Assembly (NCBI GenBank): GCA_032191485.1
Contig: JAVDOI010000001.1
Coordinates: 37,429,885 to 37,493,884 of the forward strand
Direction: 5' to 3'
Origin: Leptoclinus maculatus
Lineage: Eukaryota > Chordata > Actinopteri > Perciformes > Stichaeidae
Length of the DNA: 64,000 bases
Shown: piece after piece, positions 54,225 to 63,602 of the stretch
Numbering within the stretch: position 1 is the first letter of the stretch
Layout of the letters: each line of letters begins with the position of its first letter
Made by a program: the position numbers and the translations under genes
The notes under the pieces: model-generated
Database searches by the model: none
What the model saw: the letters and a program-made list of their open reading frames with translations, nothing else
What the model was told of the DNA's origin: nothing

Positions 54225-54465
54225 CAGTGGCGGCTGGTGGAAAATGTTCTAGGTGGGGCTGTGCCACATCCAATCAATTTCAGCAAACATCCCAGAAAGA
54301 TTTAATGCAAAAAAAATTAAGGTATCAAACACACATTACTACTTTGCAGTTAAATATTTAACATTTATTCCAACATGAAAAAAAGCAGTAAATAACACTT
54401 AAACAAACACGTCAGGACATCTTATTTTTGTCACCCTCACAGGGAATTCAGTATAATATAATAAT
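54225..54465 (+). repeat. hAT terminal segment
   Basis: It begins CAGTGGCGGCTGGTGG, a hAT-style end of the CAGTGGCGG group. The right end was not found; later insertions may have displaced it. Confidence 0.5.
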
Positions 54466-54852
54466 ATAAACATCGAACAAAAAGTTCGGAAATTTGTGTT
54501 TGGTGGATTGGATGAATAACTTGTAAAATTGCCAATATGTCTTTTTTCTTCCTTGTTACTGATAGACTTCAATCATCCAATCCACCAAACAAGAGTCAAT
54601 AGCAACAGCAGAATAAGCTGTTTGGCATTGGCAGAGAAGATTTGGCACATTTTTCATGGGCGCAACCCACATACTCAGCTGTGCTGCTCATCCCACAAAT
54701 GCATGTTCCTTACAAATGGGGCACCGTTGAAAAGGGAACTAAACAGGCTTTCCAACGGTATAAGATTTATTGCCAGGAAGCATTGTTACAACAGAGAAAT
54801 AATCTACCAAACACAAATTTCCGAACTGTTTGTTCGATGTTTATATATCATA
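54466..54852. mobile_element. Inverted-repeat MITE
   Basis: The left arm contains TAAACATCGAACAAAAAGTT then CGGAAATTTGTGTTTGGT. The right arm carries the inverse, ACCAAACACAAATTTCCGAA then CTGTTTGTTCGATGTTTA, one mismatch over about 38 bp. TGGTGGATTGGATGA near 54500 also pairs with TCATCCAATCCACCA near 54573. AT-rich flanks prevent a firm target-site call. Confidence 0.7.
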
Positions 54853-55172
54853 TAATAATATTCTGTATGATATAATAATATATATATCATATAATAATAT
54901 TGACTATAATATGAAACATTATTTATTTATAACTATATATCCATTTCTCAGACAGGTGCTTCATATCCCTCACTCCCTAACTGTCTGCTGGGTCTGTCCC
55001 CGTTGTTTTGAAAAGCTAAATAAGGTATTATCATGACTGCATCCAGCGAGCCAAACCTGTCTGGTGTACAGCTAGTAGAGAAGCTTTATGTACTGCTTCC
55101 CTTTCCTGCTAGTCTGCTGTCTGATTGTGAGGTCAGGCTGATCTGGGATCAGCTCTTTCACCTGGAGTTTCT
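54853..55172. other. No gene; AT-rich then unique sequence
   Basis: ATATATCATATAATAAT-type runs, then sequence with a 103-codon ORF (55033-55344) that runs into the hAT element at 55181 and is therefore probably not a gene. Confidence 0.45.
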
Positions 55173-55180
55173 CCGTAAAC

Positions 55181-55846
55181 TAGGGCTGCAACAACGAATC
55201 GATAAAATCGATAAAATTCGATTATTAAAAGAGTTGGCAACGAATTTCATTATCGATTCGTTGTGTCGCGCGACTATTACGCCACTCAATAAGTCGCGGA
55301 GATGTTTGAGTATAAAAAAAAAAAAAAGAGCGGATCGGAGGTAGAGGAAAGACCACCGGAGAGACCCGTAACGTTGTTCTGAAACACATGGCGGAGGCAG
55401 AGAAATCAGTACGACCTAAGTCATCCAAGGTGCGGAGCATTTCACACTAAATAAATCGAAAAAGTGTGTTAATTGCAAGATATGCAAAAGCGACATGGCA
55501 CGGGAGCACCACGCTGATGATTCAGCACCTAAAACGTAAACATGGTGGAGCCCTTGATGAGGAGGAAGGGAGTTCAACAGCAGGGTAAGTCACTACAGAA
55601 TCCTACTTTTGTTCTGTTTTGAAGTGAGGAACTAGGCGCGTTCGATGTGCGGATCCGCCCGGTGTCCGCAGCGATGACAAGTTAGCATTAGCTCGTTAAT
55701 AACAGTAGTAAAGCAGGGGTGGTATAGTTTGCAAGACTAAATACACGTTTTTATTCACTCGCCTTTTTTTATCCGATTCATCGATTAATCGAAAAAATAA
55801 TCGACAGATTAATCGATTATTAAAATAATCGTTAGTTGCAGCCCTA
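55181..55846 (+). mobile_element. hAT element with BED-finger remnant
   Basis: The left end is TAGGGCTGCAACAACG and the right end is CGTTAGTTGCAGCCCTA. An exact 8-bp duplication CCGTAAAC lies at 55173-55180 and 55847-55854. Inside, 55460-55560 encodes CVNCKICKSDMA in one frame and then TLMIQHLKRKHGGA in another, a frameshifted BED zinc finger typical of fish hAT transposases. It is non-autonomous. Confidence 0.9.
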
Positions 55847-55854
55847 CCGTAAAC

Positions 55855-56685
55855 GTTCTCCTCTCAAACGGGTCTTGGAGGAGTAGTGCTCGCGCTGGGC
55901 GAGCCTGTAGAGACTACTCCTGACGAGAACGCGCAATTTGGGGCGCTACAGATTCTCAAATTGTATGTCACTCATTTATATCTTTAATCAGCAATTGGCT
56001 AAACTGCTTAATAGACCCGCCTCCTGTGGGCGCTTTCTCCAGCGCCGCTGAGACATGCAGACGGGCGGAGAGGACGTGCAGGAAAAGCATATATTTTGCG
56101 CAGATATCATACTGTAGCGACCCTTGTTAAGGAAAGAGACGTTATCTTACTTGTGATCCTTTATTAGCGGACAGTACACAGGCTACTGTGGGCCGTAGCC
56201 TACGCCAAAACAACAGTCAACACCGTTAACGTTCTCTAACATTCTTAACAATCTGCTCCCGGTCATAGACTCACTCTCCACCGGCTAACACAACACCCCC
56301 TCACTCTCTCTCTGCCAATCCAGGTACGCTCGTGTGTGCCACCCACCCCCCATTGGTAGCTAGGATGATTGACAGGCTTCACAGGGCATGAGACCTTCAA
56401 TGACCTCAGTAATTGCGATAACTAATCTTATGTAGAACTTCTTCCTGTAAACACAATAACTGATAACATAACAGGTTACATTACATGTCACTCAGTCCGT
56501 TACAATATTTTACACATATTACTGGGTGATTCCATATTTCAAAAACACAAACATTGACAATTTGTATAGTTTATTATTTTTATTTTTTATTATTTGTGGC
56601 TCAAGGGGGGTTCACACAATCCTGTAAATCCTGTTATTTTTCCACTAGTGAATATTCATTTATTTCATTGTAAATACTGTTGAAG
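55855..56685. other. No gene supported; 5' flank of coiled-coil gene
   Basis: Unassigned sequence with a few CG-rich stretches (55880-56080). No clear TATA box close to the ATG at 56686. Confidence 0.4.
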
Positions 56686-56890
56686 ATGGCTGAAAGACTT
56701 GCGGAGGAAAAAAGGAAAAAAACGAAAAGGTACGTGCTCACTAAAGATTAGTTTCATTTGCAATGGTGTTTTATATACACATATATACATATATATATAT
56801 ATAATATATACATATACATATATATATATATATGTATATGTATATACATATATATATATATATAATATATACATATACATGTATAAGTAT

Positions 56891-56938
<48 letters not shown>

Positions 56939-56959
56939 ATATAAAACACATATATATAT

Positions 56960-57018
<59 letters not shown>

Positions 57019-57073
57019 CATATATATATATATGTGTTTTATATACACACACATATATATATGTGTTTTATAT

Positions 57074-57123
<50 letters not shown>

Positions 57124-57361
57124 ATATTAATATATTACTATTGTTGTTACTATTGTTTTGTTCATTAGGGTGCTGACTGAGAGGCCTCAGCCAAACGCAT
57201 GTCCCCCTGTATATGCTGGAGCTACAGCAGCTGGGCCTTGTGCAGCAATCTGCACCCACGTGTTTGAAGAAATTAACGACGAGCATGAAGAGATCCATCA
57301 ATCTAGGGAGAAAACTAAAAGGTAGTTAAAGATTAGTTATTTAATTTGCATGCGTGTTTTA

Positions 57362-57405
<44 letters not shown>

Positions 57406-58109
57406 TATATTTTACTATTGTTTTGTTTATCAGGTTGCTGACTGAGAGGGCTCAGCTAAACGAGCCACTACCCGGAGCGCTCCTTTGTGATGACCTGTCC
57501 ATAGCCGTTGAAACGCTCCTCAAAGCGGAGACCTCGTCAGAGGATATTATTGCACAGACCGTCGAAGTACCCGCCTCGGCTTTTGTGAACCATGGTGCCT
57601 CAGTGTTCGTGCCCGAGACTGAATTAACCGAAGCTGTTTCATCAATCAGTGAATACGAAACTGTTTCGCCGGCAGCGGAAATGCCGTGTGATGTACAGTT
57701 TGACTTTGGTGTTGCGGAGTCATCAATATATGCACTGGCAAATCAGCTGGGGGCCTCTGTACAACCAGAACAAGTTGTAAATCAGATAGCAGAGGCTCAT
57801 GAGGAGCAGAGTTGTGTAAAATGCAGACAGTACGTGCAGCTGTTAGGTGAGACACAGGCTGCCGCCGATAGGGACATATTATGCATAGTATCTGAGACGG
57901 ATAAAAAGTTTGCACAGCTGGATACAAAGTTTGCGCTGCAGGGTGAGACCCAGGAAGCGGCCAACAGAGACACTGATAAAAAGCTTACCTTGATCAGTGA
58001 GACCCTCGCTGTTACAGCCCAGGAGTATAAGCTAAATTCAGAAGCCCTGGTTAGTGTTATCAATGATATGGGTACAATCCTTGAACACATCTCAAAGAAG
58101 CTTGAGTAA
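56686..58109 (+). CDS. Predicted three-exon coiled-coil protein
   Basis: Exons 56686-56729, 57169-57321, 57434-58109. Both introns are GT-AG in phase 2, giving 290 codons. Exon 1 is short and basic (MAERLAEEKRKKTK). Exons 2 and 3 open with RVLTERPQPNA and RLLTERAQLNE, so one exon looks duplicated. Exon 3 has an acidic N-half and, from about residue 185, heptad-like helical sequence with LGETQAAADRD and LQGETQEAANRD repeats and a VINDMGTILEHISKKLE end. A CVKCRQYV motif sits between. Its family is unknown. It lies 83 nt upstream of the next ORF and of the viral polymerase, in the same direction, so it may belong to the viral segment or to the host. The intron (AT)n tracts look like part of the duplicated unit. 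Confidence 0.55.
56770..57120. repeat. (TA)n tract in intron 1
   Basis: Long imperfect TA/TACA repeat filling most of the first intron. Five or more (IY)n ORFs arise from it and are not genes. Confidence 0.95.
57355..57415. repeat. (TA)n tract in intron 2
   Basis: Shorter TA run in the second intron, preceded by GTGTTTTATATA as in intron 1. Confidence 0.9.
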
Positions 58110-58192
58110 ATCACAAGCCTTTTGTACACTTTTTTTTTTTTTTGTGTCTTAAAGTGGTTGGTTATACATTGGGTACAATAACAAGCGTTAAT

Positions 58193-58753
58193 ATGTCTCC
58201 ACCCCGAAACATTTTAAAACGTATTACAGATGCTAATGATGATAATAGTGTGTGTGACCGTGTACTTGTTTACGATAAAGACACTCCTGTTACTGTCCAT
58301 GCTTTTGATGACATAGCCCAGACCGCTGCTATACGCGCTCATGGCTCTACTCGTGACCATGGGGGACAAACAGTGCTGCAACAGCTTACTAAACAGGCAC
58401 AAAGAATGCGTACACTGAAGGAACGTATGATTGCTGCTGAAGATGCTGCTGCTGCAGATGTTGATTTTGCTGCTGTTGAGGAGGGGTGGGGGGATCATTT
58501 TACAGAACCACATTTATCTTATGTAGATAAGGGGTACACAGACCTGATTGGTGCATTATTTTGCGGTGATGAAAGTATGGGCTTACATCATGCACATAGT
58601 ACTCCTACATTGTATGGGCCTCATGAATCAGACATGGGAGCTTGCTCACCCTCCACAGTGCAGGCCGTAAACGTCTGCAGTGTTTCCAAACACATGACAC
58701 CCCCCACACACATACAGTCTGGTTATACATACACAATGACCACTATTACCTGA
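58193..58753 (+). CDS. Unknown ORF upstream of viral polymerase
   Basis: The start is chosen at the ATG reading MSPPRNILKRITD; an earlier in-frame GTG at 58142 is less likely. 186 codons. Middle part: a helical TKQAQRMRTLKERMIAAEDA stretch, then an Ala/Asp-rich segment and EGWGDHFTEPHLSYVDKGY. No known domain recognised. The last 30 or so codons overlap, in another frame, the start of the polymerase homology at about 58660. It may be the N-terminal extension of the polymerase separated by a frameshift, or a small separate viral gene. Confidence 0.4.
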   Translation: MSPPRNILKRITDANDDNSVCDRVLVYDKDTPVTVHAFDDIAQTAAIRAHGSTRDHGGQTVLQQLTKQAQRMRTLKERMIAAEDAAAADVDFAAVEEGWGDHFTEPHLSYVDKGYTDLIGALFCGDESMGLHHAHSTPTLYGPHESDMGACSPSTVQAVNVCSVSKHMTPPTHIQSGYTYTMTTIT

Positions 58754-58855
58754 TTGAAAACCAGACAGGGTTTTTCGGTGCATCCTATGTATGTGGGTTT
58801 TGCTACCAAACCTATGAAACCGCTCTATACCATAACTGTAAACAACGATGCAATG

Positions 58856-60626
58856 TGTTGGGAACGTAAAGGAGCGTGTTTGAGTTATCAGTATCTAAGA
58901 AACTAAATTATTGACATCAATAAAATTATTAATGTCAGTAACAATTACTAATGATTATTAATAATAACGGGGCACCACCCTGCGGACAGGGACCAATAAC
59001 CAAGCGATAAAACTAAGTCTCATTATTAGCGTTCACTCACAATGTCAATAGTCTGAGTACTGTTACATTTGGAGTAAAAGTTAAGGTTTAAGTTCGAGCA
59101 CAGGCCACTACATCCAGCTATTATTACACACATATGCACCAGTAATCACAAAAAGACTGCTCTTTAAAATATAACAGAGTTTATTACATCCAAATAATAA
59201 ATGATCGAATCAAATATTAAAACCAACAAACACCGTCATACAATTATATGTCTAACACCTAAAGTCAAATGAACAAACGTGGGATGAGGATATGTGCATG
59301 TACATGTACGTGTACGCGTGTGTGTGAAGGAGGAGCGAACTACTCAGACAGTGGAAGGGGGGAGGTAATCTCAAAAAGGGGCCGGGCCCTGTTGGTCACC
59401 AACCAAGATGTGGGGACGTGGCTACGTAGGTAACCACGTGGATCTACGCACAATGTGGGTTGGGACAATCGATTACGTAACCAGTGTCTGGGATGGTCGA
59501 CTAAAATCAGTGAATCTAACTGTGTGTGCGTGTTCGTAGGAGGAGAGAAAGAAAGGGAGAAAGAGAGGGAATCGAGCTCTGAGCACGATACTACGACACC
59601 GCTGTAGGATGTGAGAACAGCTGATTTCTCACGTAAACTCTGCGGTCGGGTTCTGAACCGGGCAGTCACGCTTATACAGTGATAGTTACGGTTCTGAATC
59701 CCACTCACGGAGCCGATTTAAGAGAAAGAGAATAAAACCGAACAAAACTAAATAATAAAATAATCCCCAAAATAAAACAGATCTTTATCACTGCGATGAA
59801 ACGCAAAGATTGTTCTTCATCACCCCGAAACTCGGTCTGCGAATTGAGGTTCGGCTGCCGCGGTTTCTGTCTTTAAGGTGATAAAATCACAATCTCCGAA
59901 TCTACTAGCAGTGAGGATCTAATCACAGTTACAGCAGGAAATACACAGGATAACGGGACTCGCGGTCCGCGATGCTTGCGCAATAACACGTTATAACGCT
60001 ACAGTAACTTAATTAAACACGATAAAGGGATAACACACAAAACTGATCTACTCTCTAAGCCCAGATACCAAGATAACTCTTACTATTTTGACGCTTCCTT
60101 TGAGATCGATCCTTCGAGGGTTAAGCTCGGTCACGCCGCTTCCTAGCGTGCGCGAGGTCAAACTCAGCCTCTGCAGGGGCTGAGCGAATCCTTCAATGAG
60201 GAGGAAAGGGGATTTGGCGTCCTTTCGCCGGCAATGTGTGCACTTAAAGGTGGAGGAAATGGTCGTAGAAGTTATCAATTCACTCGCACAGGATCCAAAA
60301 AAAGATATAAATTATAAAACAGTCTGTTCGGCCAGCGAATCTACTAGACCTATACAGGATTTCTTGAGGCAAACGTTTCCTTGGTGGACCTCCTGGCACC
60401 GAGCGAGCTCAGACGGAAAGGGCAGATTCGAGTCTCGCGGCTGTTTTTAAAGCCAGGTAGTAAACCAGTGGGGGATCCCTTGTTGGCCAATGAGGGGCCA
60501 GCATTCAGTTTTGGCTGGAGTTGGGGGGGGGTTGGGGTCATGACTCCTGGCCTCGTGGCCTTCTCAGCCCCCCCAGACCAGCCTTTGTCCAAAGAAACAT
60601 GGATGCCTCTTTGAGCAGACCCAACA
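58856..60626. mobile_element. Solo LTR-like insertion in polB
   Basis: It begins TGTTGGGAACG and ends CAGACCCAACA (TG...CA with a TGTTGGG/CCCAACA inverted end). An exact 4-bp duplication AATG lies at 58852-58855 and 60627-60630. The zinc-region reading of polB stops at one edge and resumes at the other. No gag or pol frame is inside, so a 1771-bp solo LTR is the simplest reading. The 4-bp duplication and great length would suit some retroviral-type LTRs, but the class is not fixed. ORFs at 59340-59708 and 60196-60835 lie inside and are not supported. Confidence 0.7.
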
Positions 60627-61633
60627 AATGTTTGTTTTACAGAGTGCCATACGCACACAGGCCAAACACTGAAATGTGACGGGTGTAAACACATATGTAA
60701 ATCAAAACACTGTTTTGAGCAGCACAAGCTTCCAGAAGCAGTCCACGGTGTCATCCCCTGTGATGCTATGAAATACTGTGAGGAGTGTGGTAAAACATAC
60801 AAGGCTGGTAAAAAGACACACAAATGCGCACCCACTGTTTGTTCACACTGTGGTGAGCGGCAGCTGGAGAGTGATGAAGACCATGAGTGTTTTATTCAGC
60901 CCCTGGAGAAAAAAGAAGTGCAAACTGATTACATAATGTTTGATTTTCAGACTCTATATCATAACGGCAAGCATGAGGCAAATTTTGTATGTGCTATGGA
61001 CATTGAGGGAAACAAGTTTTGTTTCAATACATTGAACTGTATGGATGCGTTTGTGAAGCGTTACAGAAAGCCTAAGTACCATGGGTGTACCTTCATCGCA
61101 CTGACAGTGCACAAGCTGCAGCTGATCCGTGTCTTTAGGAGACCGTCTTATGATTTTACTTTCACAACCCAAACGTTAAACGTACAGCTCTGCAATCTCT
61201 TTCCTCGTCTCAGCCCCCTGTGTCATGGTGTGTGGAAGAGTCAGGAAACTTGTCAGGCACGTGTCTGGATGTGGCCAATCGAATGGCGTTAACAGATTTA
61301 CCAGGAAGTCTTTAGTTTTCTGAAAAATTCCGATCTAAGCCCAAGACTCGGCGCGTCATGACGCGAGACTGCCTCGCTGGAATGTTGTCCCCCAGTTTAT
61401 TTGACCCCCTTTTTTTTTCACAACTTTATTAGAACGGAAATGGTACAGAATGAACTGAATCAGCGGTCAACATGGAGTTTAAGGACACGGTTTGATGATT
61501 TTGCATCCAATGTATGGTTGGGGTGCCAGACAATAATGTATGTGTCTCAACTCCCACCTTTGTGTAGACTGAGAAGTATAAAGAACGTGTAACTTTTTAG
61601 TTTAGTTGAAGAAATCCTACAGTCTAGCAATGA

Positions 61634-61662
61634 TTTATTGGACATGATTCATGTCCAATAAA
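61634..61662. terminator. Palindromic bidirectional poly(A) signal
   Basis: 14-bp perfect arms (TTTATTGGACATGA and its complement) around one T. The palindrome has AATAAA on each strand, a layout that could end transcription in both directions. It lies in the unrecognised part of the broken polymerase region. Confidence 0.45.
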
Positions 61663-61777
61663 GAATTCTGAAAAGTTGATCTTCGACTCCAACCTCATCT
61701 GTGACCAATCTCTTCAAAGAAAATCATCTACCACAGGATTATGTCAAGACATTTCTGAAATGTAAACAGGAGGCATC

Positions 61778-62214
61778 TGTCACGGGGTGTGGTGGAGGAC
61801 TCAAGTGCAGACAAGACCAGAAGTAGAGTGAAGCAGGTATTTAATAAATGATGAGATCAGAACAGGAAACTTACAGAAACACAACAGGGAATCCACGGAC
61901 GAGACAAGAGACGAGGGGAAAATCCAGCAGGACGTGGCAGGGCAGGCAGCCGGGAAACCGGGACCAGGACAAGCCAAACGGGCAGGTAGACATGGCAATG
62001 ATCTGGCAAAGAGTGACTGAGAGGCAGGAGTTTATATAGTGGCTAGAACAGGTGAGGTGAGTTGTGGTGATAAGGAGGGAGTGCTTGATTAGTGATCAGA
62101 GGCAGGTGAAGGGACTTAGGCTGATGCTGAGGGAGTGGCTGACAGGTAGAGTGAGGAGGGTGTGGAGCTACACAAAGACACACAGAACACAGAAGGCAAA
62201 GCCTAATCGTGACA
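61778..62214 (-). mobile_element. Solo LTR (Gypsy-like) in polB
   Basis: It begins TGTCACGGGGTG and ends CTAATCGTGACA, with an exact 5-bp duplication GCATC (61773-61777, 62215-62219). On the minus strand a CTATATAAACTCCTGCC box is seen, which sets the LTR direction. A shortened relative lies at 27656-27848, and a more distant one at 52035-52419. It splits the polymerase between FLKCKQEA and GYPGHVK. Confidence 0.85.
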
Positions 62215-62735
62215 GCATCAGGCTACCCGGGGCATGTCAAAACATCTGCAGATCAGGAGAAATATGTCAATGACTATTTCGAAAAGGAGGGCATTAAACT
62301 TGATCCTAGGTGAACAGCTGTTTGTGTGGCGTCTCTTCCGTCTCTTCCTGTTTCCTTCACCTACATTCCCCTGGGTCCCAAGTCCCTCCAAGTACAGCTT
62401 CTTATCACCCTCTATGTACCAACGTACATTTATAACAAATACCACACATATTACGGTAATCAGCGTTGCATATGTGTCTGACCAAAATACCAAAAAAGCA
62501 ATGATTCATTTAAATACTTTTTTTTAGAGTTTTTAAAGTGTTTTTGTTTGGAATATGTATAATAAGCATATCATTTAGTTATCGCTACTGAGAATTTAAC
62601 AAACCAAAAAAAGAAGAAAAAAACATGACGTAGATAGGTTTGCAGTTTTCAAGGTGTATATTTCAAATTTCATCTCTTACACACATGAAAATAAAGTTGT
62701 GAACACCGGCTGAATATCAGAATCATAACTGTATT

Positions 62736-62951
62736 TTAACTGCTACTGTGTAAAGGGAATACTGCTGTTAAAAAGCACCTTATTTGTTTAAAGTGTTTGC
62801 AAACCAAATCTGGGTTTTTAATTTTCGGCGTGTTGTTGTCGTCTGAGGAAGATTCTTCTTCTCCTCTTTTCTTTTCTTCTTCTGCTGCTGCAGCAGCAGC
62901 TTTCTTCTTTGCAGCAGTCATCGCCTTCTTCTTGGGTTTAATTTTCGGCAT
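62736..62951 (-). CDS. Small lysine-rich ORF
   Basis: 71 codons. The N-terminus is MPKIKPKKKAMTAAKKK, followed by poly-Ala, an acidic EEEKKRGEEESSSDD stretch and a second TPKIK copy at residue 41. The 120-bp offset between the two PKIK copies (with CAACAACA before each) shows a partial internal duplication, so the end after residue 50 may be out of register. A TATA box lies 56 nt upstream of the ATG. The basic N-terminus recalls DNA-condensing core proteins of adenovirus-like viruses, but that is only an analogy. Confidence 0.45.
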   Translation of the reverse strand: MPKIKPKKKAMTAAKKKAAAAAAEEEKKRGEEESSSDDNNTPKIKNPDLVCKHFKQIRCFLTAVFPLHSSS

Positions 62952-63006
62952 GTTGTTGTCCTTTCAAATATTTTCGGAAGAGTGATTTTGTCTCTGAAAA
63001 TCAGAA

Positions 63007-63015
63007 CTATTTATA
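63007..63015 (-). promoter_or_regulatory. TATA box (TATAAATAG)
   Basis: TATAAATAG on the minus strand, 56 nt before the ATG of the lysine-rich ORF and 13 bp from the first site of the phased array. Position is right for a core promoter. Confidence 0.7.
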
Positions 63016-63026
63016 CCCTGACGCTT

Positions 63027-63310
63027 CATCCGGGACGCATCCGTGACGCATCCGGGCCGTGTCCGTGGCGTATCCGTAGTTGAACCGTGGTCAAACCGTG
63101 CTCATCCGTGGTCAAACCGTGGCCATCCGGGATAGAGCAGGCTTGAACAGGGGTGATCCGTGGCGGAACCGTAGTAGAACCGGGAAACATGTCAAATGCG
63201 TTGTCATCCGGGACGATTTCCTTCCTGGATCATCCCGGTTCACCGCGGATCACCCCGGTTCTCACCTCTTTTTATCCGAGGTGATCCGGGGACATCCGTA
63301 GTATATCCGG
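63027..63310 (-). promoter_or_regulatory. Helically phased WWCCG array
   Basis: On the plus strand, cores ATCCG, AACCG or GTCCG start at 63028, 63039, 63050, 63061, 63072, 63083, 63094, 63104, 63115 and 63125, spaced 10-11 bp. More follow at 63156, 63167 and 63178, then less regular ones to 63303. The CCG is constant while the following bases vary (TGG, GGA, TAG). It lies directly upstream of the minus-strand TATA box. This spacing would put every site on the same face of the helix. The factor is unknown. A decayed 11-bp minisatellite is the alternative. Confidence 0.65.
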
Positions 63311-63440
63311 CTTTCGGTGGAACTGGGGCTTTAACCTGTGACATAATGAATGTCGACCTATTGAATGTATTTTATATATATTTGTTTTCCTCTGTACTGT
63401 GCAGCATACAAAGTTTGTTATTGTTGTTGTTGTTGTGTGT

Positions 63441-63535
63441 ATTCCCTGAAACGTGAATAAAATACTTGTTGCTGATAATGTTGTATTCCCTGCAAACATG
63501 TGAATAAAAATGCTTTTCTTTGCTGATAAAGTTGT
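63441..63535 (+). terminator. Duplicated poly(A) signal segment
   Basis: Two diverged copies of a roughly 50-bp unit, each with GTATTCCCTG, GTGAATAAAA and TTGCTGATAA. AATAAA falls at 63456-63461 and 63503-63508. They would end a plus-strand transcript whose gene is not recognised. Confidence 0.5.
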
Positions 63536-63547
63536 CTTCTATATTTT

Positions 63548-63553
63548 TTTATT
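63548..63553 (-). terminator. Poly(A) signal for protease gene
   Basis: AATAAA on the minus strand, about 50 nt past the protease stop at 63603-63605, facing the plus-strand signals at 63456 and 63503. Confidence 0.55.
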
Positions 63554-63602
63554 TTTTCAAAAGTTATCCATGTTACATCACATTTTACCATTAGATTACA
63601 CA

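Larger units (their letters stand above)
58642..62312 (+). pseudogene. polB: Family B DNA polymerase, adintovirus/Polinton-like, broken
   Basis: Pieces in order. 58642-58855: VWLYIHNDHYYLIE, TGFFGASYVCGFCYQTYE, start of a Cys/His-rich zinc region. 60631-61170: more zinc-binding pairs (CDGCKHICKSKHCFEQH, YCEECGKTYKAGKKTHKC, CSHCGERQ) and the exonuclease I-like IMFDFQTLYHNGKHEANFV. About 61690-61777 and 62220-62312: FLKCKQEA, then GYPGHVKTS and DYFEKEGIKLDP, matching the stretch before the polymerase active-site region. Two LTR insertions, frame breaks after about 61090, an unrecognisable 61190-61640, and loss of the C-terminal palm motifs make it non-functional. Assignment rests on motif order known for protein-primed polymerases of adintoviruses and Mavericks. 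Confidence 0.75.

Noticed and set aside
56665..57301. Several ORFs made of Ile-Tyr runs on both strands
   Set aside because: They are translations of the (TA)n tract in an intron; no start context or domain.
60196..60835. ORFs of 77-161 codons overlapping on both strands before the polymerase fragment
   Set aside because: They lie mostly inside the solo LTR-like insertion and run across its edge; no domain.
61778..62214. Short TIR DNA transposon (MITE) reading of this insert
   Set aside because: TG...CA ends, a 5-bp duplication and a TATA box fit a solo LTR better.
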